Notes: generated by a model from the letters alone, not told the origin. Numbered from the stretch's first letter, positions 44,554-54,333 are shown. The stretch: DNA of 64,000 nt from Rheinheimera soli (GCF_021290985.1 NZ_JAJOYU010000009.1:62001-126000); one strand, 5' to 3'. Numbers and translations: made by a program.

Positions 44554-44964
44554 CTAAGGCGCTTTATGCAACCAATTGGGGGTAAAGCGCCAGTACGTTG
44601 TTAGTGCCTGCTTTAAATCAAAAAAACTGGTTAATGGCAATGAGTCACCGCTGATACAAGCGTAAGTAAAGCGGTGGCAGTTGTTCCTTAACAAGTCGTA
44701 ATCCTGATAACTGTAAATCTGCTCGATAGCCCTGTTGGCAGCAATTTCTGAGCCTATGATGTCACCTGCCGGATTGGTAGCAAAAATCAGTTCAGCGCCA
44801 GAGCGGTCGGCTAAAAATCTCTGAAAGGATAAGGAACGCACTAAACCAGACCCTGCCAGCTCCACTATTTGCCCTTCTCCTATGTAAATGCCTGTGTGCT
44901 CAAAAAACTGAAAAATTTCGCAGCCAACCACGGCGCCCACAGGGATAGTTCGCAGACTTGTCAT
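44554..44964 (-). CDS. LRAT/NlpC-P60-like protein
   Basis: A 136-residue protein. FEHTGIYIGEGQIVEL holds a His in the position of the LRAT-family catalytic His, and RNNCHRFTYACISGD holds a Cys in the NC motif. LRAT-like proteins are acyltransferases or phospholipases; NlpC/P60 relatives are cysteine peptidases. I start at 44964 (MTSLRTIPVG) because AGGAG lies 6 bases upstream. No signal peptide. The reaction in bacteria is not established. Confidence 0.7.
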   Translation of the reverse strand: MTSLRTIPVGAVVGCEIFQFFEHTGIYIGEGQIVELAGSGLVRSLSFQRFLADRSGAELIFATNPAGDIIGSEIAANRAIEQIYSYQDYDLLRNNCHRFTYACISGDSLPLTSFFDLKQALTTYWRFTPNWLHKAP

Positions 44965-45082
44965 AAAGCTCCTGATTTCGCCGATTTTTTTTGCAATCAT
45001 ACTTGCAAAAGACGTCTAGGCGTGTAAAAAGGTGTAAGCAAAGATATTACTAATTAACAAACGGAGTAGATAGGATAGCGGT

Positions 45083-46297
45083 ATGAAACCAATAGAGCGC
45101 TCGACAAAATTAGATGGGGTTTGTTATGACATTCGGGGTCCGGTGGCACGTGAAGCCAAACGGATGGAAGAAGAAGGTCAGCGTATTTTAAAGCTCAATA
45201 TTGGTAATCCCGCGCCTTTTGGTTTTGAAGCGCCGGATGAAATTTTAAAACACGTGATCCACAACCTGCCCACAGCTCAGGGCTACAGCGATTCACAGGG
45301 CATATATCCAGCCCGGGTTGCAGTGGCGCAGTATTATCAGCAGCGTGGCATTTTAGGCGCAGATGCGGATGACGTGTACATTGGTAATGGCGTATCAGAA
45401 CTTATTCTGATGTCCTTACAGGCACTTTTGAATAACGGTGATGAGGTGTTGATCCCCTCCCCTGATTATCCACTCTGGACAGCTGCAGTCAATCTGGCCG
45501 GTGGCAATGCGGTGCATTATCGCTGCGATGAGCAATCAGACTGGTTTCCGGATTTAGCCGATATTCGCGCCAAAATCACAAAAAAAACCAAAGCTCTGGT
45601 GTTGATTAACCCAAATAACCCAACAGGTGCCGTGTACTCTAAAGCGGTTTTATTGGATCTGCTGGCCATTGCCCGTGAGCATAAGTTGGTGGTGATGAGT
45701 GATGAAATTTACGACAAAATTTTGTATGACGGCGCAGAGCACGTTACGACAGCTTCGTTAACAGACGATTTATTTATGCTGACTTTCGGTGGTTTATCGA
45801 AAAACTACCGTATTGCTGGTTTTCGTGTCGGCTGGATTTTATTGTCCGGCGCTAAACATCTGGCCAAGCACTATGTAGAAGGCTTAAATATTCTGGCGTC
45901 TATGCGCCTCTGTGCCAACGTGCCTTGTCAGCATGCGGTACAAACGGCTTTAGGTGGCTACCAGAGTATTAACGAGCTGATCATACCAGGTGGCCGTTTG
46001 TACGACCAAATGGACTTAGCCCATAAACTGGTCACCAGTATTGATGGTATCAGCTGTGTGCGGCCTAAAGGCGCTATGTACTTATTCCCTAAGCTGGATC
46101 GTAAAAAGTTTAAAATCAAAGATGATGAACTGATGGTGCTGGATTTCCTTCGCCAGCATAAAGTACTTTTGGTGCATGGTAGGGCTTTTAACTGGCCGGA
46201 GCCGGATCATTTCCGCATTGTGTTTTTACCGCACAAAGAACAGCTGGAAATGGCAATTGGCCGTTTAGCACAGTTTTTACCGGGCTATCAACAGTAG
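45083..46297 (+). CDS. alaA: Glutamate-pyruvate aminotransferase AlaA
   Basis: Makes alanine from pyruvate and glutamate. The 404-residue class I/II aminotransferase closely follows E. coli AlaA: YDIRGPVAREAKRMEEEG, LNIGNPAPFGFEAPDEIL, NPNNPTGAVYS, and the PLP lysine in GGLSKNYRIAGFRVGW. AGGA precedes the ATG by 11 bases. It is followed 35 bases on by yfbR, the same neighbour order as in E. coli. Confidence 0.96.
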   Translation: MKPIERSTKLDGVCYDIRGPVAREAKRMEEEGQRILKLNIGNPAPFGFEAPDEILKHVIHNLPTAQGYSDSQGIYPARVAVAQYYQQRGILGADADDVYIGNGVSELILMSLQALLNNGDEVLIPSPDYPLWTAAVNLAGGNAVHYRCDEQSDWFPDLADIRAKITKKTKALVLINPNNPTGAVYSKAVLLDLLAIAREHKLVVMSDEIYDKILYDGAEHVTTASLTDDLFMLTFGGLSKNYRIAGFRVGWILLSGAKHLAKHYVEGLNILASMRLCANVPCQHAVQTALGGYQSINELIIPGGRLYDQMDLAHKLVTSIDGISCVRPKGAMYLFPKLDRKKFKIKDDELMVLDFLRQHKVLLVHGRAFNWPEPDHFRIVFLPHKEQLEMAIGRLAQFLPGYQQ

Positions 46298-46332
46298 CAT
46301 CAGCAGTAGTGGATTAGCAGTAAAAGGCCATA

Positions 46333-46947
46333 ATGATTACGGATAAAAAACCAAGCCATTTTTTCGCTCATCTGTTCCGGATGAAGCTTATTAACAGATG
46401 GCCACTGATGAGAAACGTCAATACTGAAAATGTGGCTGAACACAGCCATCAGGTGGCTGTGGTGGCCCATATGCTGGCGCTTATTCGTCGTGAAGTATTT
46501 GCTGGTGAAGTACAACCTGAGCGGGTGGCAACACTGGCGTTATTTCATGACGCCAGTGAAGTACTGACAGGGGATTTACCTACGCCAGTAAAGTACTTTA
46601 ACGCGCAAATTGCTCAGGAATACAAAAAGATAGAACGTATTGCAGAGCAAAAGCTGCTATCGATGTTGCCAGAGAAATTGCAGCCCTTTTATCAGTCGTT
46701 GCTGCTGTCAGAGCAGTATTCAGTGGATGAAAAGCTGCTGGTCAAAGCGGCGGATACGCTGTGTGCTTATGTGAAGACTCTGGAAGAGCTGTCTGCCGGC
46801 AATCATGAATTTGTGCTGGCGAAAAAGCGGCTGGAAAACGTACTCGAAGGCTATGCTCTGCCGGAAGTGAACTACTTCCTTGAGATTTTTATCCCAAGCT
46901 TTTCTCTGTCTTTGGATGAAATCAGTTTGCAGGATGGCCAGCTGTAA
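46333..46947 (+). CDS. yfbR: 5'-deoxynucleotidase YfbR
   Basis: HD-domain phosphohydrolase that dephosphorylates deoxyribonucleoside 5'-monophosphates. The 204 residues show [19 protein letters not shown], the HD pair in [20 protein letters not shown], and [10 protein letters not shown]. Metal ligands H..HD..D are intact. Linked to alaA and convergent with the CDF gene. Confidence 0.93.
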   Translation: MITDKKPSHFFAHLFRMKLINRWPLMRNVNTENVAEHSHQVAVVAHMLALIRREVFAGEVQPERVATLALFHDASEVLTGDLPTPVKYFNAQIAQEYKKIERIAEQKLLSMLPEKLQPFYQSLLLSEQYSVDEKLLVKAADTLCAYVKTLEELSAGNHEFVLAKKRLENVLEGYALPEVNYFLEIFIPSFSLSLDEISLQDGQL

Positions 46948-46975
46948 TCGCCAATCCGATGCATCTCGAAACCAT

Positions 46976-47001
46976 AAGGGCGCGATTTTATCTGCGCCCT
47001 T
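46976..47001. terminator. Hairpin between convergent yfbR and CDF genes
   Basis: Stem AAGGGCGC (46976-46983) and GCGCCCTT (46994-47001) with a 10-base loop; only a short T tail. Confidence 0.55.
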
Positions 47002-47012
47002 CTCACACCTGC

Positions 47013-48023
47013 TCAGTGCTGGTCCCGGCAAACTTCCTGATTAAACTCAAACTCTATGGTGGTATGTTCCAGCTGATAGGGCTGGAGCAGCTGCCGTATT
47101 TGTTCTTTATGCGTTTTTAACTGTTCTGCTGCAGTCTCAGCTTTCAATACCAGATGCGCTGTTAATACATGCTTTTCGCCATCCAGCGACCATAAATGCA
47201 GGTGATGTACTTCCTGCACAAACTCAAGATGCTGCAACTGTTGCTCTAATTTGGCCGCCAATTTTGGATCCGGGCTAACCTGTAAAAAAAGTGCTAGGGT
47301 ACGGCGCAAATTACGCCAGACATTGATCAGAATAAAGCAGGTAAAACCTATACTTAATACCGGGTCAACCCAAGCCCAGTCGGTAAAGTAAATCAGAATA
47401 GAACCCACCAGCACAGCAACCCAGCCTAATACATCCTCCAGCAGATGCCAGGTCAGAATTTTTTCGTTTTGGGTTTTACCACCTCTTAACTTAAATACAG
47501 CAGCACCGTTTACCAGCACACCTAACACCGCTAGTCCCATCATACCTAACGCATGAGGCAGTTGAGGTTCCCATAAACGAGGTATGGCTTCATACAAAAT
47601 CCAGCAGGAGCCCAACACTAAAATCACACTGTTGACCAAAGCGCTCAGCAAGGACCAGCGCCGGTAGCCATAACTGTAACGAGGCGTCGCCTCTTTGCCT
47701 GCGATTTTAGCGGCAAACCAGGCAAAAGCTATTGCCAGTGTATCGCCTAAATCGTGCATCGCATCGGCCATAATAGCCACGCTATTGGTCAGCCAGCCGC
47801 CGATAAATTCGATAATAGTAAAACTGAAGTTCAGCCAAAAGGCGGTGGCGATATTGCCAGACTCAGAGCCATGATGATGGTGATGATGACCAAAAAGGCC
47901 ATGGGAATGCTTATGCTCGTCGTCATCCTTGTGATCATGATCGTGCACTGATCCATGGCCGTGATTGCAGCTTGCGCCATGCTGATGGGATTTGTGGTCT
48001 GGCTTTGAATGATCGTGGGGCAT
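47013..48023 (-). CDS. Cation diffusion facilitator, zinc exporter type
   Basis: A 336-residue inner-membrane antiporter of the ZitB/CzcD class. The first 55 residues are rich in His and Asp (HGHGSVHDHDHKDDDEHKHS, GHHHHHHG), a metal-binding tail. Six helices follow with ligands in MADAMHDLGDT and LTWHLLEDVLGW, and a C-terminal cytoplasmic domain of ferredoxin fold. Zinc is the most likely cation; cadmium, cobalt or others are possible. It faces the lysozyme-like gene divergently. Confidence 0.9.
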   Translation of the reverse strand: MPHDHSKPDHKSHQHGASCNHGHGSVHDHDHKDDDEHKHSHGLFGHHHHHHGSESGNIATAFWLNFSFTIIEFIGGWLTNSVAIMADAMHDLGDTLAIAFAWFAAKIAGKEATPRYSYGYRRWSLLSALVNSVILVLGSCWILYEAIPRLWEPQLPHALGMMGLAVLGVLVNGAAVFKLRGGKTQNEKILTWHLLEDVLGWVAVLVGSILIYFTDWAWVDPVLSIGFTCFILINVWRNLRRTLALFLQVSPDPKLAAKLEQQLQHLEFVQEVHHLHLWSLDGEKHVLTAHLVLKAETAAEQLKTHKEQIRQLLQPYQLEHTTIEFEFNQEVCRDQH

Positions 48024-48238
48024 GCTACACCTGAAGATAATGCCGTAATATGAGCACCATATCTGGTTTTACCCTGCTCTGCCAGAGCACAAAGCAGCTT
48101 GTCTGGGAGAATTTAAGCTATTCACTGCTTCAGGCAAAAAAAGCTTGAGCCAAAGCCAACAAAACACTAGTCTGAAACTGAAGTTTGGCTGAATAAGGCC
48201 GATACAAAACTATTGACCTGGAAGAACAAAAACAACAG

Positions 48239-48916
48239 ATGCCACTGAATCTCCCCCTACTTATGCTTACAGCTCTTTGTGCTTTATCGGCAACATCTGC
48301 CATGGCGGGCAGTATCAGCCATCAAAAAAGCTTAGATTACGCCGCCTGGTCGGAAAACAACCGCGATGGCAGCTGGACCCGAATCACAGAGCAGGCTGTG
48401 GCACAATCGCCACTGAGCAAGCTGGTGCCAGCCGATATACAAAACTTCTGCCCTCTGTATGCCAGTTTGCCGCAACAACAGCGCAGCAAATTCTGGGTTG
48501 CTTTGTTTTCCGCTATGGCTAAACCTGAAAGTAACTTTAAGCCCCAGTCGTTTTATCAGGAAAAATTTAAGGACGGCAAAGGTCGCCGCGTGATCAGCCG
48601 GGGTTTATTGCAAATATCCCACGAAAGCGCCAACCAAGCGCGCTATTCCTGTGATATTAAACAGCCACAGCATCTGCATGACCCCAAAGTGAATTTAAGC
48701 TGTGGTGTGAAAATCATGAGCAAGTGGGTGAAAACCGATGGTGTGATTAGCCAGCCAGGCTGGAGCAAAGAGCCCAAAGGCGGAGCTCGTTATTGGTCTA
48801 CATTAAGACCACAACGCGGTAAAGTGCAGCAAATCGCCAACTTCACCCGCCAACTGCCCTTTTGTGATCCGTATGCAGACAGATCAACCAAAGCCAAATT
48901 GGTAGTAGCGATTTAA
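48239..48916 (+). CDS. Exported lysozyme-like (SLT-type) protein
   Basis: A 225-residue protein with a signal peptide (about 23 residues, cleavage after AMA). The lysozyme-like core is visible as FWVALFSAMAKPESNFKP, with the presumed catalytic Glu, and SRGLLQISHESA. It resembles soluble lytic transglycosylases but is short and has four to five cysteines (Cys in FCPLYA, YSCDIK, LSCGVK, FCDPY), which may form disulfides. Ribosome site is weak. Acts in the periplasm or outside the cell. Confidence 0.75.
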   Translation: MPLNLPLLMLTALCALSATSAMAGSISHQKSLDYAAWSENNRDGSWTRITEQAVAQSPLSKLVPADIQNFCPLYASLPQQQRSKFWVALFSAMAKPESNFKPQSFYQEKFKDGKGRRVISRGLLQISHESANQARYSCDIKQPQHLHDPKVNLSCGVKIMSKWVKTDGVISQPGWSKEPKGGARYWSTLRPQRGKVQQIANFTRQLPFCDPYADRSTKAKLVVAI

Positions 48917-48925
48917 GCTGTGTCC

Positions 48926-49768
48926 TTAGCCTTGACGTGTCGTCAAAGTAACCAGGGCTATGCCGCCTAAAATCGCTATTGAAGCCAAAATTAAACGTAA
49001 ACTAAAAGGCTCAGCCAAAAACAGCACTGCCCCCACAGCAGCCACCAAAGGCACACTCAGTTGCACTGTCGCTGCTGTACTGGCTTTTAAATAAGGCAAC
49101 GCAGTATACCAAAGCGCGTAACCAAGACCTGATGTCAGAGCTCCGGATAATACAGCGTACCAAACACCATCTAAATCAAGCAAAAGCCCGTCAAGAAACA
49201 CCAGAGCCAGGATCAAAGCCATAGGCACAGTGCGAACGAAATTACCTGCAGTGACTTTAATCGGGTCACCACCGCCTTTCCCTCGCAATGAATAAACTCC
49301 CCAGGCCACGCCGGAAAACATCATCAACAAACCAGCCCCTACAGGAGGTGCGGATAAACCCGGCAATAACAAGCCAACCAGACCAGCGCAAGCAAAGACA
49401 AAACCAAGGCTTTGTAACAAGCTAAAGCGCTCACCCCGCCAGAGACCATAGGCAATCATACTGGCTTGTACTGCACCAAATAACAGTAAAGCTCCTGCTG
49501 CCGTATTTAAGTTGACGTAAGAAACTGAAAATGCGATGGCATACACAAACAAAGCCAAAGCTGACCACCAATTTCCCTGACCTGCATTATGTTCTGTCCG
49601 GATTGAAATCAGTAGCCAAAGAACCAAAGCCCCAGACATCAGCCGCACCGCAGTAAAACTGACCGGATCAATATCAGTGTGGATCAAAGCGGCCCGACAC
49701 AGTAACGAGTTACCGGCAAAAGCTAATAAGGCCAGAAGGGTAAAAGCGGCAACTTTAAAGTGAGGCAT
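48926..49768 (-). CDS. EamA/DMT-family transporter
   Basis: A 280-residue protein with ten hydrophobic helices in two five-helix repeats (FAGNSLLCRAALIHTDIDP near the start; GALTSGLGYALWYTALPYLKAST in the second). Members export amino acids or other small metabolites; the substrate cannot be read here. It converges on the lysozyme-like gene with only 9 bases between them. Confidence 0.87.
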   Translation of the reverse strand: MPHFKVAAFTLLALLAFAGNSLLCRAALIHTDIDPVSFTAVRLMSGALVLWLLISIRTEHNAGQGNWWSALALFVYAIAFSVSYVNLNTAAGALLLFGAVQASMIAYGLWRGERFSLLQSLGFVFACAGLVGLLLPGLSAPPVGAGLLMMFSGVAWGVYSLRGKGGGDPIKVTAGNFVRTVPMALILALVFLDGLLLDLDGVWYAVLSGALTSGLGYALWYTALPYLKASTAATVQLSVPLVAAVGAVLFLAEPFSLRLILASIAILGGIALVTLTTRQG

Positions 49769-49883
49769 AGCTAATTTTCTTATCTAGAGACTGTAAAGGT
49801 CAGCATACCATCGTAAAAACAGAGAGTTAAATCAATCTAAGGGAAAAAGCAGCGTGCGGAGTTAGAGTATTTTTGCAGGGCAA

Positions 49884-49911
49884 TAAAAAAGCCACCCGGA
49901 GGTGGCCTTTT
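49884..49911 (-). terminator. Terminator of the thrS-infC-rpmI-rplT operon
   Basis: Stem GCCACC/GGTGGC (49891-49896 with 49901-49906), minus-strand tail TTTTTTATTG, 16 bases past the rplT stop. Confidence 0.88.
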
Positions 49912-49926
49912 ACTCTGCTCAAAGAA

Positions 49927-50286
49927 TTAAGCAGTTAAAGCTTCTTTTGCCTTAGCGACTAAAGCAGCAAATGCGCCTTTGTCGTATACAGCGATATCAG
50001 CCAGGATCTTACGGTCGATTTCAACAGATGCTCTTTTCAGACCATCGATGAAGCGGCTGTAAGATAAACCGTTCTGACGAGATGCAGCGTTGATACGCGC
50101 GATCCACAGTTGACGGAATTGACGTTTACGTTGACGACGGTCACGGTAAGCGTATTGGCCAGCTTTAATAACTGCCTGGAAAGCGACACGATAAACACGA
50201 CTGCGGGCACCGTAGTAACCTTTAGCCTGGTTTAAGACCTTCTTGTGACGAGCGCGAGCTGTCACACCACGTTTTACTCTTGGCAT
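49927..50286 (-). CDS. rplT: 50S ribosomal protein L20
   Basis: A 119-residue basic protein, matching L20 throughout: [57 protein letters not shown]. It binds 23S rRNA early in assembly and in E. coli represses rpmI and its own gene by binding the rpmI leader. Last gene of the operon, 16 bases after rpmI. Confidence 0.98.
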   Translation of the reverse strand: MPRVKRGVTARARHKKVLNQAKGYYGARSRVYRVAFQAVIKAGQYAYRDRRQRKRQFRQLWIARINAASRQNGLSYSRFIDGLKRASVEIDRKILADIAVYDKGAFAALVAKAKEALTA

Positions 50287-50302
50287 TTAAAATCTCCTAA
50301 TA

Positions 50303-50500
50303 TTATGCGTATGGCAGACAACGAGCGATACCAGCCACGTCAACTTTTGCAACTAACGTTTTTGGACCTAACTGACGCTTACGCTTAGAAGACTTCTTCG
50401 TCAAAATGTGGCGAAGATGTGATTGCTTACGTTTAAAACCGCCTGAGCCGGTTTTTTTAAAGCGCTTTGCAGCACCTTTGTTGGTTTTCATCTTTGGCAT
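50303..50500 (-). CDS. rpmI: 50S ribosomal protein L35
   Basis: A 65-residue basic protein with the L35 pattern [20 protein letters not shown] and the C-terminal GIARCLPYA. Preceded by a 97-base spacer that contains a strong hairpin. Confidence 0.98.
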   Translation of the reverse strand: MPKMKTNKGAAKRFKKTGSGGFKRKQSHLRHILTKKSSKRKRQLGPKTLVAKVDVAGIARCLPYA

Positions 50501-50545
50501 AGTTAAATAACTCGCATTGTTTAAATTACAACGAATAATAAGGCG

Positions 50546-50575
50546 ATAAAAAACGCCGCTTTATTCAAGCGGCGT
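50546..50575 (-). terminator. Hairpin terminator or attenuator between infC and rpmI
   Basis: On the minus strand ACGCCGCTT, 5-base loop, AAGCGGCGT, then TTTTTTATC. It starts 23 bases past the infC stop and ends 46 bases before the rpmI ATG, in the position where E. coli has the L20-controlled leader. It looks like a full intrinsic terminator, so rpmI-rplT need readthrough or their own promoter. Confidence 0.75.
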
Positions 50576-50597
50576 ATCTTATGCTTGAAAGCTCTTA

Positions 50598-51140
50598 TTA
50601 CTTCTTATTTGGGGCCAGCATCATGACCATCTGGCGACCCTCAACACGGCTTGGGAAAGATTCACAGATAGCTATATCTGTCATATCTTCTTTAATCCGG
50701 TTAAGCATCTCAATGCCGATGTCCAAATGCGCCATTTCACGACCACGGTAGCGGAGCGTTACTTTAGCTTTGTCACCCTCTTCAATGAAGCGACGCAGGT
50801 TGCGTAGTTTTACCTGGTAATCGCCTTCATCAGTTCCAGGACGGAATTTTATTTCCTTAATCTGGATCTGTTTTTGCTTTTTCTTCTGCTCTTTAGCAGC
50901 TTTGCCTTTCTCAAACAGGAACTTACCATAGTCCATCAACTTACAAACAGGTGGTTCAGCGGTTGGGCTAATCTCTACCAAGTCAGCGCCTGCTTCTTCT
51001 GCTAAACGAATAGCTTCTGAAGTGATTACTACACCTAATTGCTCACCTTCCAGACCTAACAAGCGTACTTCTTTAACGTTGATTTCTTCGTTAATACGGT
51101 TTGGTCTGTTCGCCGGTAAAGTTTTCTTTCCTACTTTAAT
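50598..51140 (-). CDS. infC: Translation initiation factor IF-3 with ATT start
   Basis: Binds the 30S subunit and proofreads start-codon choice. I start at ATT (51138-51140) because GGAGG (51149-51153 on the plus strand as CCTCC) lies 8 bases upstream, giving 180 residues, the same length as E. coli IF-3. An apparent TTG start 15 bases upstream falls on the Shine-Dalgarno and is not used. The body is clear IF-3: [10 protein letters not shown]-like start ([13 protein letters not shown]), [38 protein letters not shown]. The ATT codon lets IF-3 limit its own synthesis. Follows thrS closely. Confidence 0.97.
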   Translation of the reverse strand: MKVGKKTLPANRPNRINEEINVKEVRLLGLEGEQLGVVITSEAIRLAEEAGADLVEISPTAEPPVCKLMDYGKFLFEKGKAAKEQKKKQKQIQIKEIKFRPGTDEGDYQVKLRNLRRFIEEGDKAKVTLRYRGREMAHLDIGIEMLNRIKEDMTDIAICESFPSRVEGRQMVMMLAPNKK

Positions 51141-51167
51141 AGTATGTTCCTCCAAGAGTGAAAATAA

Positions 51168-53078
51168 TTAGACCCGGTTTTTAATTTCAGTGGTCAACTT
51201 AGTTACAAAGTCGCTTACACTCATTTTTCCGAGGTCTTCGCCCTTCCGTGTTCTTAACGCGATATCACCGGCTTCAACTTCTTTGTCACCGACTACCACT
51301 AAATAAGGAACACGCTGTAGCGTGTGCTCGCGGATTTTAAAGCCTATCTTCTCATTTCTCAAGTCAGAAATTGCTCTAATACCATGAGATTTGAAAGTTT
51401 TTACTAAATCCTGCACATATTCGGCCTGATTATCGGTAATATTCATCACCACAACCTGAGTTGGGGCCAACCAGGCTGGAAAAAAGCCTGCATATTCTTC
51501 AATCAGAATTCCGATAAAACGCTCCAGCGAGCCTAAAATCGCACGGTGGATCATCACTGGTACTTGTCTGTCGTTGCCTTCAGCAACAAAACTTGCACCT
51601 AAACGACCCGGTAAAGCGAAATCGAGCTGCACTGTACCACATTGCCAGGCGCGGCCTAAGCAATCGTGTAAAGTAAATTCAATTTTAGGGCCATAAAAGG
51701 CACCTTCACCATGCTGCAAGTCATAAGCTATGCCATTGGCATCCAAAGCTTCTGCTAACCCCTGCTCAGCACGGTGCCACATTTCGTCGGTACCAATGCG
51801 TTTTTCCGGCCTAGTGGATAATTTCACCTGTACGTCTTTGAAACCAAAAGTGCTGTACACGTCGAAGACCATTTTGATACAAGCCGATACTTCAGCCTGC
51901 ACCTGATCTTCAGTACAGAAGATATGGGCGTCATCCTGCGTAAAACCACGCACCCGCATCAGGCCGTGTAAACCACCTGATGGCTCGTTACGGTGACAGC
52001 AACCAAACTCAGCCATACGCAGCGGTAAATCACGGTACGACTTTAAGCCCTGGTTAAAAATCTGCACATGGCCAGGACAGTTCATAGGCTTGATGGCGTA
52101 ATCACGGTTTTCAGAACTGGTGACAAACATATTGTCAGAGTACTTTTCCCAGTGACCGGATTTTTCCCACAGCACTTTGTCCATCATAAATGGACCTTTG
52201 ACTTCCTGGTAATCGTATTCGCCCAGCTTTTCACGAACAAAAGTTTCCAGCTCGCGGAAAATAGTCCAGCCGTCGTTGTGCCAGAACACCATGCCTGGTG
52301 CTTCTTCCTGCCAGTGGAATAAACCTAAAGCTTTACCAATTTTACGGTGGTCACGCTTTTCCGCTTCTTCCAGTTGCAGTAAATAAGCAGCTAATTGCTT
52401 TTTATCAGCCCATGCTGTGCCGTATACACGTTGCAGCATTTTGTTTTTCGCGTCACCACGCCAGTACGCGCCCGCCACTTTCATCACTTTAAAGTGTTGG
52501 CAGAAACGCATATTTGGCACGTGAGGGCCACGGCACATGTCGATGTATTCTTCGTGATGGTATAAACCCGGCTGGTCGTCTTTGGCGACGTTCTGATCGA
52601 GTATTTCCATTTTGTAGCTTTCGCCACGTGCAGCGAAGGTGTCATAAGCCTGTTGCCAGCTTACTTTTTTCTTCACTACGTCATATTCGGTTTTGGCCAG
52701 TTGCAGCATGCGCTCTTCAAGTTGCGCTAAGTCATCGCTGCTGATTGGACGGTCTAAATCAACGTCGTAATAAAAGCCGTTGTCGATCACAGGACCAATC
52801 GCCATTTTGGTGTTCGGCCATAACTGCTTAATAGCATGACCTAATAAGTGAGCGCAGGAGTGGCGGATAATTTCCAGACCTTCCTGATCTTTGGCGGTCA
52901 CAATGCTTAATGAAGCGTCTTCAGTGATCAGCTCACAGGCATCAACCAGCTGGCCATTGATTTTGCCGGCTATGGTCGCTTTCGCTAAACCAGGACCAAT
53001 GTCTTTGGCAACGTCTAATACAGATAAAGGGGCGTCAAATGAACGCTGACTACCGTCAGGTAAAGTAATAACTGGCAT
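51168..53078 (-). CDS. thrS: Threonyl-tRNA synthetase
   Basis: A 636-residue class II synthetase. Domains in order: TGS (1-60), editing domain with [16 protein letters not shown], catalytic core with motif 2 in [20 protein letters not shown] and zinc ligands ([10 protein letters not shown]), motif 3 in [16 protein letters not shown], then the anticodon-binding domain ([18 protein letters not shown]). Standard length. It leads the thrS-infC-rpmI-rplT operon. In E. coli ThrRS represses its own translation via an anticodon-like leader; a candidate hairpin is listed below. Confidence 0.98.
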   Translation of the reverse strand: MPVITLPDGSQRSFDAPLSVLDVAKDIGPGLAKATIAGKINGQLVDACELITEDASLSIVTAKDQEGLEIIRHSCAHLLGHAIKQLWPNTKMAIGPVIDNGFYYDVDLDRPISSDDLAQLEERMLQLAKTEYDVVKKKVSWQQAYDTFAARGESYKMEILDQNVAKDDQPGLYHHEEYIDMCRGPHVPNMRFCQHFKVMKVAGAYWRGDAKNKMLQRVYGTAWADKKQLAAYLLQLEEAEKRDHRKIGKALGLFHWQEEAPGMVFWHNDGWTIFRELETFVREKLGEYDYQEVKGPFMMDKVLWEKSGHWEKYSDNMFVTSSENRDYAIKPMNCPGHVQIFNQGLKSYRDLPLRMAEFGCCHRNEPSGGLHGLMRVRGFTQDDAHIFCTEDQVQAEVSACIKMVFDVYSTFGFKDVQVKLSTRPEKRIGTDEMWHRAEQGLAEALDANGIAYDLQHGEGAFYGPKIEFTLHDCLGRAWQCGTVQLDFALPGRLGASFVAEGNDRQVPVMIHRAILGSLERFIGILIEEYAGFFPAWLAPTQVVVMNITDNQAEYVQDLVKTFKSHGIRAISDLRNEKIGFKIREHTLQRVPYLVVVGDKEVEAGDIALRTRKGEDLGKMSVSDFVTKLTTEIKNRV

Positions 53079-53178
53079 GATAAGTCCTCACAGTGGTGGC
53101 CCATACCAAGGGTCACGTGTTGATTCAATTAAATTTCAGGGAATGCTTTTTGCGGTTCAACCTTACGAGCGGTAGAAC

Positions 53179-53210
53179 AAAACAGTACAACACGTAGTTG
53201 TGACTGTTTT
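53179..53210 (-). promoter_or_regulatory. Candidate thrS leader hairpin
   Basis: AAAACAGT (53179-53186) pairs with ACTGTTTT (53203-53210), and ACAAC (53187-53191) with GTTGT (53197-53201), leaving one bulge and a 5-base loop that on the transcript reads UACGU. It lies about 100-130 bases before the thrS ATG. It includes a CGU, the anticodon E. coli ThrRS recognises in its own leader. The rest of 53079-53412 holds no gene that I can see. Confidence 0.4.
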
Positions 53211-53412
53211 TAACAAAAAGCGGCTGCATCATAACAGCTACGGCGCTTTATCGGCAACAAGAGGCTAAACCTCAGCCACAAAACTGCAATTTTTCGACTG
53301 AAGGCATTTTTACGCCTACACTGAATACAGGTTCAGGAGCATTATTCAGAAGGATCTGCAGATAGTCAGTCGCTTGCCCCTGCTGCAACAGGAGCCAGCA
53401 AAAGGAGGATCT

Positions 53413-53613
53413 ATGGATTTATTACATAAAACTATTCTTTGCCCTTTCTGCGGCCATCCCACTCATATCACCCTGGATATCAGTGGCGACGATCAGGACG
53501 ACATTGAAGATTGCAGCAACTGCTGCAACCCTATTCATGTGCAAACCCATAAAGATGAACTGCATAACAAAGTGCAGGTGTTTATTGACGCTGAAGATGA
53601 GCAGTATTACTAA
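53413..53613 (+). CDS. CPXCG-motif cysteine-rich small protein
   Basis: A 66-residue soluble protein. It starts at 53413, after a strong AAAGGAGG 6 bases upstream; an earlier ATG at 53374 is out of place. Zinc-ribbon cysteines are C-P-F-C-G near residue 10 (ILCPFCGHP) and a second set in DCSNCCNPI. The rest is acidic. This matches a small family of unknown function known for the CPXCG motif. It stands between thrS and ribE. Confidence 0.8.
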   Translation: MDLLHKTILCPFCGHPTHITLDISGDDQDDIEDCSNCCNPIHVQTHKDELHNKVQVFIDAEDEQYY

Positions 53614-53653
53614 GATTTACCTCATCATCAGCCGGATAGGATAAACCCATCCC

Positions 53654-54277
53654 CTACAAGGACTTTGCGGCGAGGATCCGCTCAACTGTATCTACTATAG
53701 TGACGGTTTGCTGATCCAGTTCAATATTGACCCTGTCACCTGCTTTGCGTTGGCCTAAAGTGGTCACGTCCAGGGTTTCAGGTATTAAATGCAGGCTAAA
53801 ACTTGTGGCGGTGACTTCACCGACCGTCAGGCTGATGCCATCAATACTGATAAAGCCCTTACTCAATACGTAGTTTTTAAACTCTGGCTTGAGCTCAATA
53901 TCCACCCGCCAGTTCGCACCAGTTTGTGTGACAGCTAAAATTAAAGCCGTGCCATGCACATGACCTGACACCAGATGCCCACCAATTTCACGGCCAAAAG
54001 TTAAAGAGCGTTCAAAGTTCACCAAAGCGCCACTCGTTAAAGCACCTAAGTTGGTTTTGGCTAAGGTTTCATCAATTACATCAAAGCTAACCTGGCCTAA
54101 TGGCGGTTGCTGATGAAATTCGGTAGCCGTTAAACAAGTGCCATTGACTGAGATACTGGCGCCCCGCTCCAGGTTTTGCAGTAATTGCGCAGGTACTTCA
54201 AGAGTTAAGCGACGAAACTGCTCTTGGTCGCTGATTTCACTGACTTTAACTTTTGCCTGTACTATTCCGGTAAACAT
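53654..54277 (-). CDS. ribE: Riboflavin synthase alpha chain
   Basis: Joins two 6,7-dimethyl-8-ribityllumazine molecules to form riboflavin. The 207 residues contain two lumazine-binding repeats: MFTGIVQAKVKVSEI, SISVNGTCLTATEF, GHLVSGHVHGTA in the first and FISIDGISLTVGEV, LGQRKAGDRVNIELD in the second. The E. coli enzyme is called RibC (ribE in other naming). It faces the MATE gene divergently across a 56-base spacer, the same pairing as in E. coli with mdtK. Confidence 0.95.
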   Translation of the reverse strand: MFTGIVQAKVKVSEISDQEQFRRLTLEVPAQLLQNLERGASISVNGTCLTATEFHQQPPLGQVSFDVIDETLAKTNLGALTSGALVNFERSLTFGREIGGHLVSGHVHGTALILAVTQTGANWRVDIELKPEFKNYVLSKGFISIDGISLTVGEVTATSFSLHLIPETLDVTTLGQRKAGDRVNIELDQQTVTIVDTVERILAAKSL

Positions 54278-54333
54278 AAAGCCTCTGCTGTGCTATCTTT
54301 ACGGCGTTTTTCGCCTGTCTGACAAGAGTTGTT

